Shown: in pieces, positions 32,442-41,134 of the stretch | Numbering within the stretch: the first letter of the stretch is position 1 | How the letters are laid out: the number at the start of each line of letters is the position of its first letter | Source: WVYX01 sp039592335 | GTDB lineage: Bacteria; Gemmatimonadota; Gemmatimonadetes; Gemmatimonadales; GWC2-71-9 | Assembly: GCA_039592335.1 (NCBI GenBank) | Contig: JBDHBX010000009.1 | Coordinates: 72,960 to 136,959 of the forward strand | Reading direction: 5' to 3' | DNA: 64,000 nucleotides | Position numbers and translations under genes: made by a program | Notes under the pieces: model-generated | Seen by the model: the letters and a program-made list of their open reading frames with translations, nothing else | The model's database searches: none | Told to the model about the DNA's origin: nothing

Positions 32442-33353
32442 TCAGCCGCTCAGCGGTACGATCAACACCTCGTTCGCCATGAACAGCGGGATCAAGAGGC
32501 GGTTCCGCGCGGCGTCGAGTCCGATGTCGGCCGGCGCCTCCAGGTCGGTGATCTCGGTCGTGTAGAGCCCACCGGGTCCCAGCCGGTACACGGCGCCCCC
32601 CGCCCAACTCGACATGAGGAAGGCCCCTGCGGGCGTCTTGACCACGCCGTCGAGCTGCCCCGCGTCGGGGGCCGGAAGCCCGCTGATCGTGCCCTCCTCC
32701 CGCTGCACCAGGGTCACCCGGCCCGTCCCGAACGTCACGAACATGATCCGGTCTCCGTCGACCAGAATGCCGTTGGGCCCTCCCAGGGCGTCGCCGCTCA
32801 CCAGGACGGCGTGCTCGCCGGACGGATCGAACCGGTGTACCGCATCGCTGCCCGAGGGCTCGAACCCCTCGGGGCCGGCCCGGAACCCCGAATCGGTCAC
32901 ATAAACCGTGCCATCCGGCCCCACGGCCACGTCATTGAGGAATGTGGCCCCGGTCACAGTCCAGGTGTCGATGGGCGAGCCAGAATTGCGGTCGAACAGG
33001 CGCACCGCGTCGATGTCGGCGACGAGCAGGGTATCGCCCTTGAAGCTCATGCCCTTGGGAGCGTGGAGCGTGACGCCGTCGGTAGCGCCGTCGATCCACT
33101 TGAGGTCGAGCAGGCTCCCGTCGGGGGCGAGCCGCGAGATGAACCCGTTGCCGTCCTTCCCGAGGGGGCTACCGTTGATGTTGGAGACGAGGTAGACGTC
33201 GGCCGCCGTATCGTGCAGTACCGACTCGGGCGTGCTGAGCCCGATATCGGCCACGCGAATGACCTCGTCCGACGTCTCCTGGCGCTCGTCAACCGCGCAG
33301 GCCCCGAGGGCCGCGGCGGCCGTAAGGGTGGTGAGGAAGCGGAGTGGCTGCAT
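32442..33353 (-). CDS. SMP-30/gluconolactonase-like beta-propeller lipoprotein
   Basis: 303 residues from ATG 33353. The N-terminus MQPLRFLTTLTAAAALGAC is a lipoprotein signal with lipobox LGAC, so the mature protein is lipid-anchored outside the inner membrane. The remainder is a six-bladed propeller with repeated ...G.L.VAD...V.. strands (GDTLLVADIDAVRLFD, LNDVAVGPDGTVYVTDSG, GGPNGILVDGDRIMFV, PADIGLDAARNRLLIP), characteristic of SMP-30/strictosidine-synthase-like domains. Enzymatic activity versus ligand binding is not determinable. Upstream frame to 33659 overlaps the divergent gene and is rejected. Confidence 0.85.
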   Translation of the reverse strand: MQPLRFLTTLTAAAALGACAVDERQETSDEVIRVADIGLSTPESVLHDTAADVYLVSNINGSPLGKDGNGFISRLAPDGSLLDLKWIDGATDGVTLHAPKGMSFKGDTLLVADIDAVRLFDRNSGSPIDTWTVTGATFLNDVAVGPDGTVYVTDSGFRAGPEGFEPSGSDAVHRFDPSGEHAVLVSGDALGGPNGILVDGDRIMFVTFGTGRVTLVQREEGTISGLPAPDAGQLDGVVKTPAGAFLMSSWAGGAVYRLGPGGLYTTEITDLEAPADIGLDAARNRLLIPLFMANEVLIVPLSG

Positions 33354-33389
33354 GCGCTGCCTGCCTGTTGTTTTGGCGTGGAGGCGCGC

Positions 33390-33418
33390 AAGATAGTGGG
33401 GGAGAGTGGAGCGAGCAA
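33390..33418 (-). promoter_or_regulatory. Promoter of the propeller lipoprotein gene
   Basis: Minus strand: TTGCTC (33413-33418), 17-base spacer, TATCTT (33390-33395), about 36 bases before the ATG at 33353. Confidence 0.5.
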
Positions 33419-33438
33419 CAATCTGACCGGAGGTCGAG

Positions 33439-33840
33439 ATGGTGACGATCCGACGAGCACTCGCAGTGTCACTGTTCGCGCTGGTTGTCGCAGGCCTCGT
33501 CGCGCCCGTTGCTGCCCAGGAGGAGGGGGTCACGGTGGAAGCGGTGATCGCCCGGGACGTGATGGACCGGGAGCCGGTGGACGCCGGCTCCGCCTTCACG
33601 GCTGACGTGGAGCGGCTGTTCTGCTGGATGAAGGTCGAGGGCGCCGAGGCCGGTACCATGCTCGAGCACGTGTGGAAGTTCGCCAGCTACGAGTGGGTGG
33701 TTCCTCTCGAGATCGGGGCCACGCACTGGCGCACCTTCTCCAACAAGCGGATCCTGCCCGAGTGGACGGGGGAGTGGACGGTGGAGATCCGTGACCAGAT
33801 GGGAAATGTGTTGGAGACCGTGACGTTTACGGTGCAGTAG
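33439..33840 (+). CDS. DUF2914 domain exported protein
   Basis: 133 residues: signal peptide MVTIRRALAVSLFALVVAGLVAPVAA, then a single DUF2914 domain recognised by VERLFCWMKVEGAEAG, HVWKF, WRTFSNKRILPEWTGEWTVEIRDQMGNVL. DUF2914 proteins are small periplasmic beta-sandwiches of unknown role. ATG is preceded by GGAGGT. Single-gene transcript followed by a strong hairpin terminator. Confidence 0.85.
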   Translation: MVTIRRALAVSLFALVVAGLVAPVAAQEEGVTVEAVIARDVMDREPVDAGSAFTADVERLFCWMKVEGAEAGTMLEHVWKFASYEWVVPLEIGATHWRTFSNKRILPEWTGEWTVEIRDQMGNVLETVTFTVQ

Positions 33841-33860
33841 CGACCGGGAACGCGGAGGGG

Positions 33861-33902
33861 GAACGGGGAACGGTACTTCAGCGGTCGTACCGTTCCCCGT
33901 TC
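33861..33902. terminator. Strong hairpin terminator between convergent genes
   Basis: A perfect 16-bp stem (GAACGGGGAACGGTAC at 33861-33876, complement at 33887-33902) with a 10-base loop, followed by TCTGTTCT on the + strand. It separates the DUF2914 gene from the Yip1-family gene. Confidence 0.8.
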
Positions 33903-33943
33903 TCTGTTCTCCGACCCCCAGGGGTAGGGAGGTGGTGAGGTGG

Positions 33944-34678
33944 CTACCCGCCCAACCCGCTGAAGAATGTCGACATCGCGGCGAAGCCCAGGTTCACGAC
34001 TACCCACAGTCCGCCGACCACCGCCAGCGGTCCACCGATCCCCTTGGCGCCGATGCGGATCTGATTGCCCAGAGCCAGCAGGTAGATATTCCATGCCCCG
34101 AACATCCCGAACTGGTTCGCCAGATTATAGACAAACGACGAGGAGTCCTCCTCGAACAGGAACCCCAGGGTAAGCTGCAGATCCTCCATCCCGAATATCG
34201 CCAGCACGACCAGGAGCACGGCCCCCAGCAACTGCGGCACGTAGGCATGGGTCGCGATCGCGAACTCGTCTTTGAACTTCAGCGCCTCCGCGGTCTGGGC
34301 GCCGAAGATCAACATGAGCACGGCGGCCACGACGGCCAGGGCGATGAGGCCGAAGAGCGAGCCGAGCGCGAAGATGAGCGCGCGGCTGGTCATGCCCGCG
34401 GCCCCCTCGACTTGCTCGTGCAACCGGGCGCGGCCTTCCTCGTCCAGATTGGGGTTTCGCTCCTCGATCGCTTCGATCCGGCGCTGCGCCTGACTCTCGA
34501 GGGTGGACGCCGGCGTGGCGATCCCCACGAATCCAGCCGTGATGATGAGCATGATGATGGGGATGAGCACCTGGGGGCGCCCCGCGAGCTGACGGAACAC
34601 CTCCGCCGGCTCGTCGATGACGCGCAGGGCCAGCTTCCAGGCCGGCCAAGTCTGGTCGGTTGGAATCGTGTTGGTCAC
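33944..34678 (-). CDS. Yip1-family membrane protein
   Basis: 244 residues from GTG 34678, with GGGAGGG upstream; the frame to 34732 runs into the previous gene. An N-terminal soluble segment (WPAWKLALRVIDEPAEVFRQLAGRP) leads into five hydrophobic helices, the first IPIIMLIITAGFVGIATPAS and the others in the second half, the Yip1/YIF1-like topology seen in bacterial YIP1 proteins (e.g. LLAVVLLVVLAIFG and LAVVGGLWVVVNLGF). The charged periplasmic/cytoplasmic helix between helices 1 and 2 (ERNPNLDEEGRARLHEQVEG) is typical. Role unknown; third gene of the dcd operon. Confidence 0.8.
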   Translation of the reverse strand: MTNTIPTDQTWPAWKLALRVIDEPAEVFRQLAGRPQVLIPIIMLIITAGFVGIATPASTLESQAQRRIEAIEERNPNLDEEGRARLHEQVEGAAGMTSRALIFALGSLFGLIALAVVAAVLMLIFGAQTAEALKFKDEFAIATHAYVPQLLGAVLLVVLAIFGMEDLQLTLGFLFEEDSSSFVYNLANQFGMFGAWNIYLLALGNQIRIGAKGIGGPLAVVGGLWVVVNLGFAAMSTFFSGLGG

Positions 34679-34691
34679 GGGCAGACCCTCC

Positions 34692-35636
34692 CTAGCAGGC
34701 GATCTCCTCGGCGTAGGGCCCGAGGATCGCACGGTTTACGATGCGTATTCGGGTGACGACCCAGTCGGGTGCGGTGTCGCCCCGTCCGGCGACGGCATAG
34801 CGCTGGCCGTCCTCCAGCAGCAGGCCCACGGTCCTCGGCTGGAGGTCCACCAGCACATCGAAGCAGCCGTTGGGAGGGCGCACCTCCGCCCGGAGCACTC
34901 GCAGCGGCCGCTCGTCGAGTGATGGGTACACGGTGAACCCACGCACCACACTCGGCGCGGCCTGCACGCGACCCGTCGTGTCCTGCGGCGTGCCGAGCAG
35001 CGCCAGGGTGCCGGCGGCGTTGCGCTCCGGCATCCCGACCTGGAGGCCGTGCCAGCTGCGGTTGGGGACCGCGATGGTCACGGCGTAAACGATCTCGTTC
35101 AGGGCATCGACCACGATGTCGTCGCCGTAGGAGTACCGGGCCAGGCTCGCGTCCTCGGGTGCCGGATGCGGTGACTGCACCCCAAGGAGCCCGAAGACCA
35201 TGCTGATGGGGGCATCGGTCTCGATGGGGAGGGGCCGCACGTCTCCGCTCACCGCCGGCGGGTCGGGTTGCGCCACGAAATTCGGCCGGGTCCACCAGAA
35301 CAGGGCGGCTGCCAGCCCGACGACCACTACGGCCCCGACGGCGAGGGCCCTGCGCTCGCGCAGGATGTCCAGCACACCTGCCGGGGCCTCTTCGAAGATC
35401 GGGGCCGCTTCCTCGGCCGCGGGCGCCTCGGTCTCCGGCGGAGGTAGCGCCTCCTCGACGGGCGGCGTGGGCGCGACGGCCTCAGCGGCGCGGCGCGCCG
35501 TCCGCGACATGCGGGCCAGCTCCCGCATGATACTGGACTCCTCCGTGCCCTCCTTCTCCGCGGCGCACGCCGGGCAGCCACGAGGGTTCTCCTCGTTGTA
35601 GGGGATCTTGTGAATCGGGCAGCGAATGAGAGCCAT
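34692..35636 (-). CDS. Zinc-ribbon-like, single-pass membrane protein, function unknown
   Basis: 314 residues. The N-terminus RCPIHKIPYNEENPRGCPAC has a CPxH-x12-CPxC metal-binding pattern. A Glu/Pro/Ala-rich linker (about 50-90) is followed by one membrane helix (about 98-115: ALAVGAVVVVGLAAALFWW) and an extracytoplasmic C-terminal domain with no motif I can name, ending in Cys. The architecture of cytoplasmic zinc ribbon, helix and external sensor domain is common in envelope-stress or membrane-attached regulators, but this is only an analogy. Seven bases after dcd, 13 before the Yip1 gene. Confidence 0.65.
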   Translation of the reverse strand: MALIRCPIHKIPYNEENPRGCPACAAEKEGTEESSIMRELARMSRTARRAAEAVAPTPPVEEALPPPETEAPAAEEAAPIFEEAPAGVLDILRERRALAVGAVVVVGLAAALFWWTRPNFVAQPDPPAVSGDVRPLPIETDAPISMVFGLLGVQSPHPAPEDASLARYSYGDDIVVDALNEIVYAVTIAVPNRSWHGLQVGMPERNAAGTLALLGTPQDTTGRVQAAPSVVRGFTVYPSLDERPLRVLRAEVRPPNGCFDVLVDLQPRTVGLLLEDGQRYAVAGRGDTAPDWVVTRIRIVNRAILGPYAEEIAC

Positions 35637-35642
35637 GGCGGA

Positions 35643-36203
35643 TCAGATCTTGGGGAGTGTCACTCCACGCTGGGCCTGGTACTTGCCCTTCCGGTCACCG
35701 TAGGACACCTGGCACACGTCGTCGTCGTCCGCCTCGAAGAACAGGACCTGGGCGATCCCCTCGTTGGCGTAGATCTTCGCCGGCAGCGGGGTCGTGTTCG
35801 AGATCTCCAGCGTTACGTGTCCCTCCCACTCGGGCTCGAACGGCGTCACGTTGGTGATGATGCCGCAGCGCGCGTAGGTGCTCTTGCCGACGCAGATGGT
35901 GAGTACGGTGCGCGGGATGCGGAAGTACTCCACCGACCGCGCGAGGGCGAACGAGTTGGGCGGGATGATGCAGACATCGCCTTCCCACTCCACGAAGGAT
36001 CGGGAGTCGAACGCCTTCGGGTCCACCACGGGCGAATGTACGTTCGTAAAGATGTGGAATTCCGGCCCGACGCGCATGTCATAGCCGTACGACGAGACGC
36101 CGAAGCTGATGGCGCCCTGCCGCACCTGCGATTCGGCAAACGGCTCGATCATGTTGTGTTCCTTCGCCATGCGGCGGATCCAGCGATCGGACTTGATCGA
36201 CAT
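35643..36203 (-). CDS. dcd: dCTP deaminase
   Basis: 186 residues from ATG 36203, with AAGGAAGG just upstream. Makes dUTP (or dUMP in bifunctional members) from dCTP for dTTP synthesis. Diagnostic segments: GYDMRVGPEFHIF, GKSTYARCGIITNVTPFEPEWEGHVTLEISNTTPLPAKIYANEGIAQ, with the catalytic Glu in LEISN. The frame extending to 36359 has no such start signal and runs over the nuo promoter. First gene of a minus-strand operon with the two membrane proteins that follow. Confidence 0.94.
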   Translation of the reverse strand: MSIKSDRWIRRMAKEHNMIEPFAESQVRQGAISFGVSSYGYDMRVGPEFHIFTNVHSPVVDPKAFDSRSFVEWEGDVCIIPPNSFALARSVEYFRIPRTVLTICVGKSTYARCGIITNVTPFEPEWEGHVTLEISNTTPLPAKIYANEGIAQVLFFEADDDDVCQVSYGDRKGKYQAQRGVTLPKI

Positions 36204-36310
36204 GAACCTTCCTTCCGGGGTTGCGTGGTGACGGGGGTGGACCACCGGCGCCGGCCGGGGCGCGCCCAAAAAGATACGTAAGGTGCGCCCGGACGCCAGT
36301 TTAGGGTTGC

Positions 36311-36340
36311 TTGACACTGGTTTGTTACCATGGGTAACTT
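36311..36340 (+). promoter_or_regulatory. Promoter of nuoA-N with overlapping palindrome
   Basis: A consensus -35 TTGACA (36311-36316), 18-base spacer, TAACTT (36335-36340). A perfect 6-3-6 inverted repeat, GTTACC-ATG-GGTAAC (36324-36338), covers most of the spacer and part of the -10, the classic position for a repressor operator. A second possible -10, TATAGA at 36382-36387, sits just before the nuoA GTG. Confidence 0.6.
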
Positions 36341-36390
36341 GCAGCCCGTTATCCGACAAACGTGAACGTGTTTCACGAGCGTATAGATCG

Positions 36391-36747
36391 GTGCTTCAGG
36401 AATACATTCCGCTGTTTCTGCTGATCGTCTTCGTCGTCGTCACGGCCGCCGGCATCATCGTCCTGTCGCACCTCTATCCGCGTGCTCGCCCGACCCCCGT
36501 CAAGCTCACGCCCTATGAATCGGGGATGCCCCCGCTGGGCGGCGTGCGCGACCGATTCAGCGTCAAGTTCTACCTCGTGGCGATGTTGTTCATCGTGTTC
36601 GACATCGAGACGGTGTTCATGATCCCCTGGAGCGTGGCGTTCCGGCAACTGGGGCTCTTCGGGCTCATCGAGATGCTCATCTTCGTAGTGATCCTCTTCG
36701 TCGGCTACATCTACGCATGGAAGCGCGGGGCGCTCGAATGGCATTGA
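36391..36747 (+). CDS. nuoA: NADH-quinone oxidoreductase subunit A
   Basis: 118 residues from GTG 36391; the frame upstream to 36283 runs through the promoter. Three membrane helices (6-28, about 63-82, about 88-110) and the NuoA signature YESGMPPLGGVRDRFSVKFYLVAMLFIVFDIETVF with the conserved acidic pair in FDIE. A peripheral-arm-proximal membrane subunit of complex I. No clear ribosome-binding site. Overlaps nuoB by 10 bases. Confidence 0.95.
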   Translation: MLQEYIPLFLLIVFVVVTAAGIIVLSHLYPRARPTPVKLTPYESGMPPLGGVRDRFSVKFYLVAMLFIVFDIETVFMIPWSVAFRQLGLFGLIEMLIFVVILFVGYIYAWKRGALEWH

Positions 36748-37361
36748 CCGACCAGGCGGCCGGAGGGACGGGCTCCACGATCGTGTCCCAGGTGTCGCCC
36801 AACTGGGTGACGACCCGGCTGGACTTCCTCATCAATTGGGCCCGGTCGAACAGTCTCTGGCCGATGCCGTTCGGCACCGCCTGTTGCGCCATCGAGTTCA
36901 TGGCTACGGCGGCGAGCCGGTTCGACATCGCGCGCTTCGGCATGGAGCGCCTGGGCTACACCCCGCGGCAGGCCGACGTGCTGCTGTGCGCCGGGCGGCT
37001 CCCCTTCAAGCTGGCCCCGGTGATCCGCCGGATCTACGACCAGATGCCGCAGCCCAAGTGGGTCATCTCCATGGGGGCCTGCGCGTCCTCGGGCGGGATC
37101 TTCGATACCTACGCGATGGTGCAGGGCATCGATACGGTGGTCCCGGTGGACGTCTACGTCCCGGGTTGTCCGCCTCGGCCAGAGGGACTGCTCTACGGCA
37201 TCCTCATGCTCCACAAGAAGATCAAGGGCGAGACGCTGGCCGACCCCGCGATTCGGGTGGAGCGGCCCCTGGAGCCCGGCGGCCTGCGCATTCCGCCCGG
37301 GCTCGTTGACGAGCTGTCGGAGCCGTTCGGCAACTCGGTCCATCAGACACGCTCTGCGTAG
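36738..37361 (+). CDS. nuoB: NADH-quinone oxidoreductase subunit B
   Basis: 207 residues from ATG 36738. Carries the ligands of the terminal iron-sulfur cluster N2: the tandem Cys in FGTACCAIEFMATA, Cys in MGACASSGG and Cys in VPGCPPRPEGLLYG. This cluster hands electrons to quinone at the NuoB/NuoD interface. The N-terminal extension of about 20 residues is Ser/Thr-rich and unremarkable. Confidence 0.97.
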   Translation: MALTDQAAGGTGSTIVSQVSPNWVTTRLDFLINWARSNSLWPMPFGTACCAIEFMATAASRFDIARFGMERLGYTPRQADVLLCAGRLPFKLAPVIRRIYDQMPQPKWVISMGACASSGGIFDTYAMVQGIDTVVPVDVYVPGCPPRPEGLLYGILMLHKKIKGETLADPAIRVERPLEPGGLRIPPGLVDELSEPFGNSVHQTRSA

Positions 37362-37368
37362 CGGTCCA

Positions 37369-38004
37369 GTGAATCCCTCAGTCGAGTCTCTCAGACGCGC
37401 CTTCGGTGACCAGATCGGGCGCGCCACCGTTTCCTGCGGCACGACCATCGTGTACGTCGCTGCCCGGGCGGTGCGCGAGGTGCTGCAGTGGCTGAAGGGC
37501 ACGCCGGGCGAGGACTACAACTACCTGGTCGACGTCACGGCGGTCGAGTATCGCGATCTGGAGCGGCCGCTCGAGGTGGTCTACGAGTTGCGGTCGCTCG
37601 AGCGCAAGACGGATCTGCGGGTCAAGGTCGAGCTGCCCAAGGACCAGGCGCTGGAGGTCGAGTCGGTCGTGCCGATCTGGCGGGCGGCGGATTGGCTGGA
37701 GCGGGAGGTGTTCGACATGTTCGGCGTCGCCTTCCGCGAGCACCCTGACCTCAGACGCCTACTCATGTGGGAGACGTACTCGGAGGGTTACCCGCTGCGG
37801 AAGGACTTCCCGCTGCGGGGCCGCTTCTCCCGATCGGAGCAGGTACGCCGGGCGCTGCACGCCAATCCCGAAGCGCACTACTCCAAGGAGGAGCTCTCCA
37901 TCGCCGAGGCGTTCAACGACCTGCCGATGGACATGCGCGAGCGGCTCGAGCGGGGAGAGCGGGCACACATACCCGAGTTGCCCGGGAGCGAGGACGATGG
38001 GTGA
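37369..38004 (+). CDS. nuoC: NADH-quinone oxidoreductase subunit C
   Basis: 211 residues from GTG 37369, seven bases after nuoB. 30-kDa subunit recognised by DYNYLVDVTAVEY and WLEREVFDMFGVAFREHPDLRRLLM...GYPLRKDFPL. It packs between NuoB, NuoD and NuoI without cofactors. Separate nuoC and nuoD genes (not the enterobacterial nuoCD fusion), overlapping by eight bases. Confidence 0.96.
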   Translation: MNPSVESLRRAFGDQIGRATVSCGTTIVYVAARAVREVLQWLKGTPGEDYNYLVDVTAVEYRDLERPLEVVYELRSLERKTDLRVKVELPKDQALEVESVVPIWRAADWLEREVFDMFGVAFREHPDLRRLLMWETYSEGYPLRKDFPLRGRFSRSEQVRRALHANPEAHYSKEELSIAEAFNDLPMDMRERLERGERAHIPELPGSEDDG

Positions 38005-39286
38005 GAAGCGGGTAGTGGAGCTCGATCTCGCGACCAGTGGGGTCGACGCCCTGGGGCGGCCGACCCGCGTGCCGCTGGGCGTCGCCGAGCCGGACGCGGG
38101 GGAGGTCGAGCCCGATCTCGCCGGCGATCACCTGCTGCTCAACATCGGTCCACAGCATCCCGCGACGCACGGGGTGCTGCGCCTCGTGGTGCAGCTCGAC
38201 GGTGAGGTGGTAGTGCGGGTGATCCCGCACATTGGCTACCTGCACTCGGGCTTCGAGAAGCTCGGCGAGTACCGCCACTACAATCAGATCATTCCCCTCA
38301 CCGATCGCACGGATTACCTGGCCCCCATGGCCAACAACGTCGGCCTGGCCCTGGCCGCCGAGCAGCTCATGGGGATCGAGATCACCGAGCGGTGCAAGGT
38401 GCTGCGGGTGATCGCGTGCGAGATCAGCCGCATCATCTCGCACATCGTGTGGCTGGGGACCACGGCGGTCGACATCGGGGCGTTCACACCGTTCCTGTGG
38501 ACGTTCCAGGAGCGGGAGAAGTTCTACGACCTGCAGGAGGAGTGGACCGGCGCCCGGCTCACGACCAGCCTGACCCGCGTTGGCGGGATGATGGCGGACA
38601 TCCCCGACGGGTTCGAGGAGGGGGTGCGGAGCTGCTGCCGCACGCTGCTTGCCTCGTTGGACGAGGTCGACCGGCTCCTCACCCGCAATGCGATCTGGTG
38701 CGCGCGGACGCAGGACATCGGCGTGTTGAGCGCGGAGGACGCGATCAACTACGGCATGTCCGGCCCCATGCTGCGGGCGAGCGGGGTCGCCTACGATGTG
38801 CGGAAGGACCGTCCGTACCTCGATTACGAGACCTACGACTTCGACGTCCCGGTCGGCGAGGTTGGCGACGTCTACGACCGCTATCTCGTGCGCATGGAAG
38901 AGATGCGGCAGTCGGTGCGCATCCTGGAGCAGGCCCTGAAACGGCTGCCCGATGGACCGCTCAACGCGGACGACCCGCGTGTCATCCTGCCGCCCAAGAG
39001 CGCGGCGATGACCGACATGGAGTCCATGATCTTCCACTTCAAGCAGGTCATGGAGGGTGTGCGGGCACCCGTGGGGGAGACCTACTTCCCGATCGAGAAC
39101 GGCAAGGGCGAGCTGGGCTACTACTTCGTGTCGGACGGCACCGCCAAGCCCGTGCGCTGGCGGATCCGTCCGCCGTCGCTCATCAATCTGGCGGCGCTGC
39201 CCAAGATGGCCGAGGGGCACCTGATCGCGGACCTGATCGTGATCAACGCCAGTGTGGACATTGTCATGGGGGAGATCGACCGCTAG
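37997..39286 (+). CDS. nuoD: NADH-quinone oxidoreductase subunit D
   Basis: 429 residues, the 49-kDa subunit that forms the quinone site with NuoB. Contains NIGPQHPATHGVLRL, with the quinone-site His, the FEKLGEYRHYNQIIPLTDRTDYL segment including the conserved Tyr/His region, and the C-terminal INASVDIVMGEIDR. The first 40 residues are less conserved and acidic. Confidence 0.97.
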   Translation: MGEKRVVELDLATSGVDALGRPTRVPLGVAEPDAGEVEPDLAGDHLLLNIGPQHPATHGVLRLVVQLDGEVVVRVIPHIGYLHSGFEKLGEYRHYNQIIPLTDRTDYLAPMANNVGLALAAEQLMGIEITERCKVLRVIACEISRIISHIVWLGTTAVDIGAFTPFLWTFQEREKFYDLQEEWTGARLTTSLTRVGGMMADIPDGFEEGVRSCCRTLLASLDEVDRLLTRNAIWCARTQDIGVLSAEDAINYGMSGPMLRASGVAYDVRKDRPYLDYETYDFDVPVGEVGDVYDRYLVRMEEMRQSVRILEQALKRLPDGPLNADDPRVILPPKSAAMTDMESMIFHFKQVMEGVRAPVGETYFPIENGKGELGYYFVSDGTAKPVRWRIRPPSLINLAALPKMAEGHLIADLIVINASVDIVMGEIDR

Positions 39287-39310
39287 GCGGCGGGGACACT
39301 GACGAGACGC

Positions 39311-39805
39311 ATGCACCAGACCACCGCACACGAGCCCGTATTCACGGGCGAGCGCAAGAAGGAGCTCGAGCAGATCCTCGAGCGGTACGAGACCAGGCGG
39401 GCCGGGCTCCTGCCGGCGCTGTGGATGGTGCAGCACGCCCGTGGCTGGATCTCCGACGAGGCCATGGCGGAGGTGGCCGACGTGTTGGGGCTGACCCCGG
39501 CCTACGTGAAGGGCGTGGTCACGTTCTACACGATGTACCACCAGCACCCGGTGGGGGAGCACTTCATCCAGGTGTGCACCACCACCTGCTGCAACGTGGT
39601 GGGGGCCGAAGACGTGGTGCAGGCGTTTCTGGAGCAGACCGGCTGCGGCGAGCTCGGTGCGACCTCGCCGGACGGCAAGTATACGGTGATCGAGGTGGAG
39701 TGCCTGGGGGCGTGCGGCTTTCCGACCCCCGTGATGATCAACGAAGACTTCATCGAGAGCGTGACGCCCGAGACGGTTTCACAGCTCCTGGAGAGGTACC
39801 GGTGA
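39311..39805 (+). CDS. nuoE: NADH-quinone oxidoreductase subunit E
   Basis: 164 residues, 24-kDa thioredoxin-like subunit binding [2Fe-2S] cluster N1a through Cys in CTTTCCNVVG and VECLGACGFPTP. The N-terminal helical domain has the usual LLPALWMVQHARGWIS. ATG start 24 bases after nuoD; part of the NADH-oxidising module with NuoF and NuoG. Confidence 0.96.
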   Translation: MHQTTAHEPVFTGERKKELEQILERYETRRAGLLPALWMVQHARGWISDEAMAEVADVLGLTPAYVKGVVTFYTMYHQHPVGEHFIQVCTTTCCNVVGAEDVVQAFLEQTGCGELGATSPDGKYTVIEVECLGACGFPTPVMINEDFIESVTPETVSQLLERYR

Positions 39806-39829
39806 GCGCGGTGCGGGGAAGAGGGGACC

Positions 39830-41134
39830 ATGGGCTACCCGCATAAGCCCCATCCCAAGGAAACGCTCGTCCTCAGCGAGCACTTCGGCGATCCCGACGC
39901 CCGCACCTACGATGGGTGGGTGAAGCGCGGTGGGTACGAGACGCTGGAGAAAGCGCTGGGGATGGAGCCCAAGGCCGTCATCACGGAGGTCAAGGAGTCC
40001 GGACTGCGCGGCCGAGGGGGGGCGGGATTCCCCGCCGGTGTGAAGTGGGGCTTCATGCCCAAGGAGAGGAAGGGTTCTCACTACCTCTGCGTGAACGCCG
40101 ACGAGTCGGAGCCCGGCACCTTCAAGGACCGGGAGATCATGCGGTGGACGCCCCACGCGCTCATCGAGGGATCCGCCATCACCGCTCACGCGATCCAGGC
40201 CCAGACCTCGTACATCTACATCCGCGGGGAGTTCACCGAGCCCATCGCGATCATGCAGCAGGCCCTGGACGAAGCCTACGCCAAGGGCGTGTTGGGCAAG
40301 AACGCGATGGGCACCGGGAAGCAGCTCGACATGTACATCCACTGCGGGGCGGGGGCGTACATCTGCGGCGAAGAGACGGCTCTGATGAACTCCATCGAGG
40401 GCCGGCGCGGCAATCCGCGCATCCGGCCGCCCTTCCCGGCGGCCTATGGCGTGTTCGGTCGGCCGACCACGATCAACAACGTGGAGACGCTGACGGCCGT
40501 TAAGCACATCATGGAGCGGGGCGCCCAGTGGTACAAGTCGCTGAGCCTCTCCAACCCGAAGAGCACCGGCACCAAGCTCTTCAGCGTCTCCGGCCAGGTG
40601 AACAAGCCCGGCAATTTCGAGGTGGAGATGGGGTTCCCGCTGAAGGATCTGGTCTACGACCTGTGCGGCGGAGTGCACACCGGCGCGCTGAAGGCGGTCG
40701 TGCCCGGGGGCTCCTCGGTGCCCTACCTCAATCGAGAGGAGGCCGAGGGGTGCCTGCTCGACTACGAGGGCTGCATCGAAGCCGGCACGATGTTGGGTTC
40801 CGGCGGCGTGTTCGTGTTCGACGAGACGGCCGACATGGTCTATCAGACGATGCGCACATGCCGCTTCTACGCCCACGAGTCGTGCGCCCAGTGCACGCAG
40901 TGCCGTGAGGGCACGGGTTGGACGGTGCGCATTCTCCAGAAGATCCTCGCCGGTGAGGGCGAGATGAAGGATCTCGACCTGTTGATGGACGTCGGCGAGC
41001 AAATGACAGGCAAGACCATCTGCGTGTTGAGCGATTCCTGCGCCGTGGTGGCGATGAGCGCCATCGAGAAGTTCCGGAACGAGTTCGAGGCCTACATCAC
41101 GGGCGCGCGGCGCCCGCTGTTGGCCGCGGTGTGA
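39830..41134 (+). CDS. nuoF: NADH-quinone oxidoreductase subunit F
   Basis: 434 residues, 51-kDa subunit binding FMN, NADH and cluster N3. GLRGRGGAGFPAG is the FMN/NADH loop, CNADESEPGTFKDR is conserved, and the [4Fe-4S] ligands are in SCAQCTQCREG with a fourth Cys in LSDSCAV. Entry point of electrons into complex I. Overlaps nuoG by four bases. Confidence 0.97.
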   Translation: MGYPHKPHPKETLVLSEHFGDPDARTYDGWVKRGGYETLEKALGMEPKAVITEVKESGLRGRGGAGFPAGVKWGFMPKERKGSHYLCVNADESEPGTFKDREIMRWTPHALIEGSAITAHAIQAQTSYIYIRGEFTEPIAIMQQALDEAYAKGVLGKNAMGTGKQLDMYIHCGAGAYICGEETALMNSIEGRRGNPRIRPPFPAAYGVFGRPTTINNVETLTAVKHIMERGAQWYKSLSLSNPKSTGTKLFSVSGQVNKPGNFEVEMGFPLKDLVYDLCGGVHTGALKAVVPGGSSVPYLNREEAEGCLLDYEGCIEAGTMLGSGGVFVFDETADMVYQTMRTCRFYAHESCAQCTQCREGTGWTVRILQKILAGEGEMKDLDLLMDVGEQMTGKTICVLSDSCAVVAMSAIEKFRNEFEAYITGARRPLLAAV

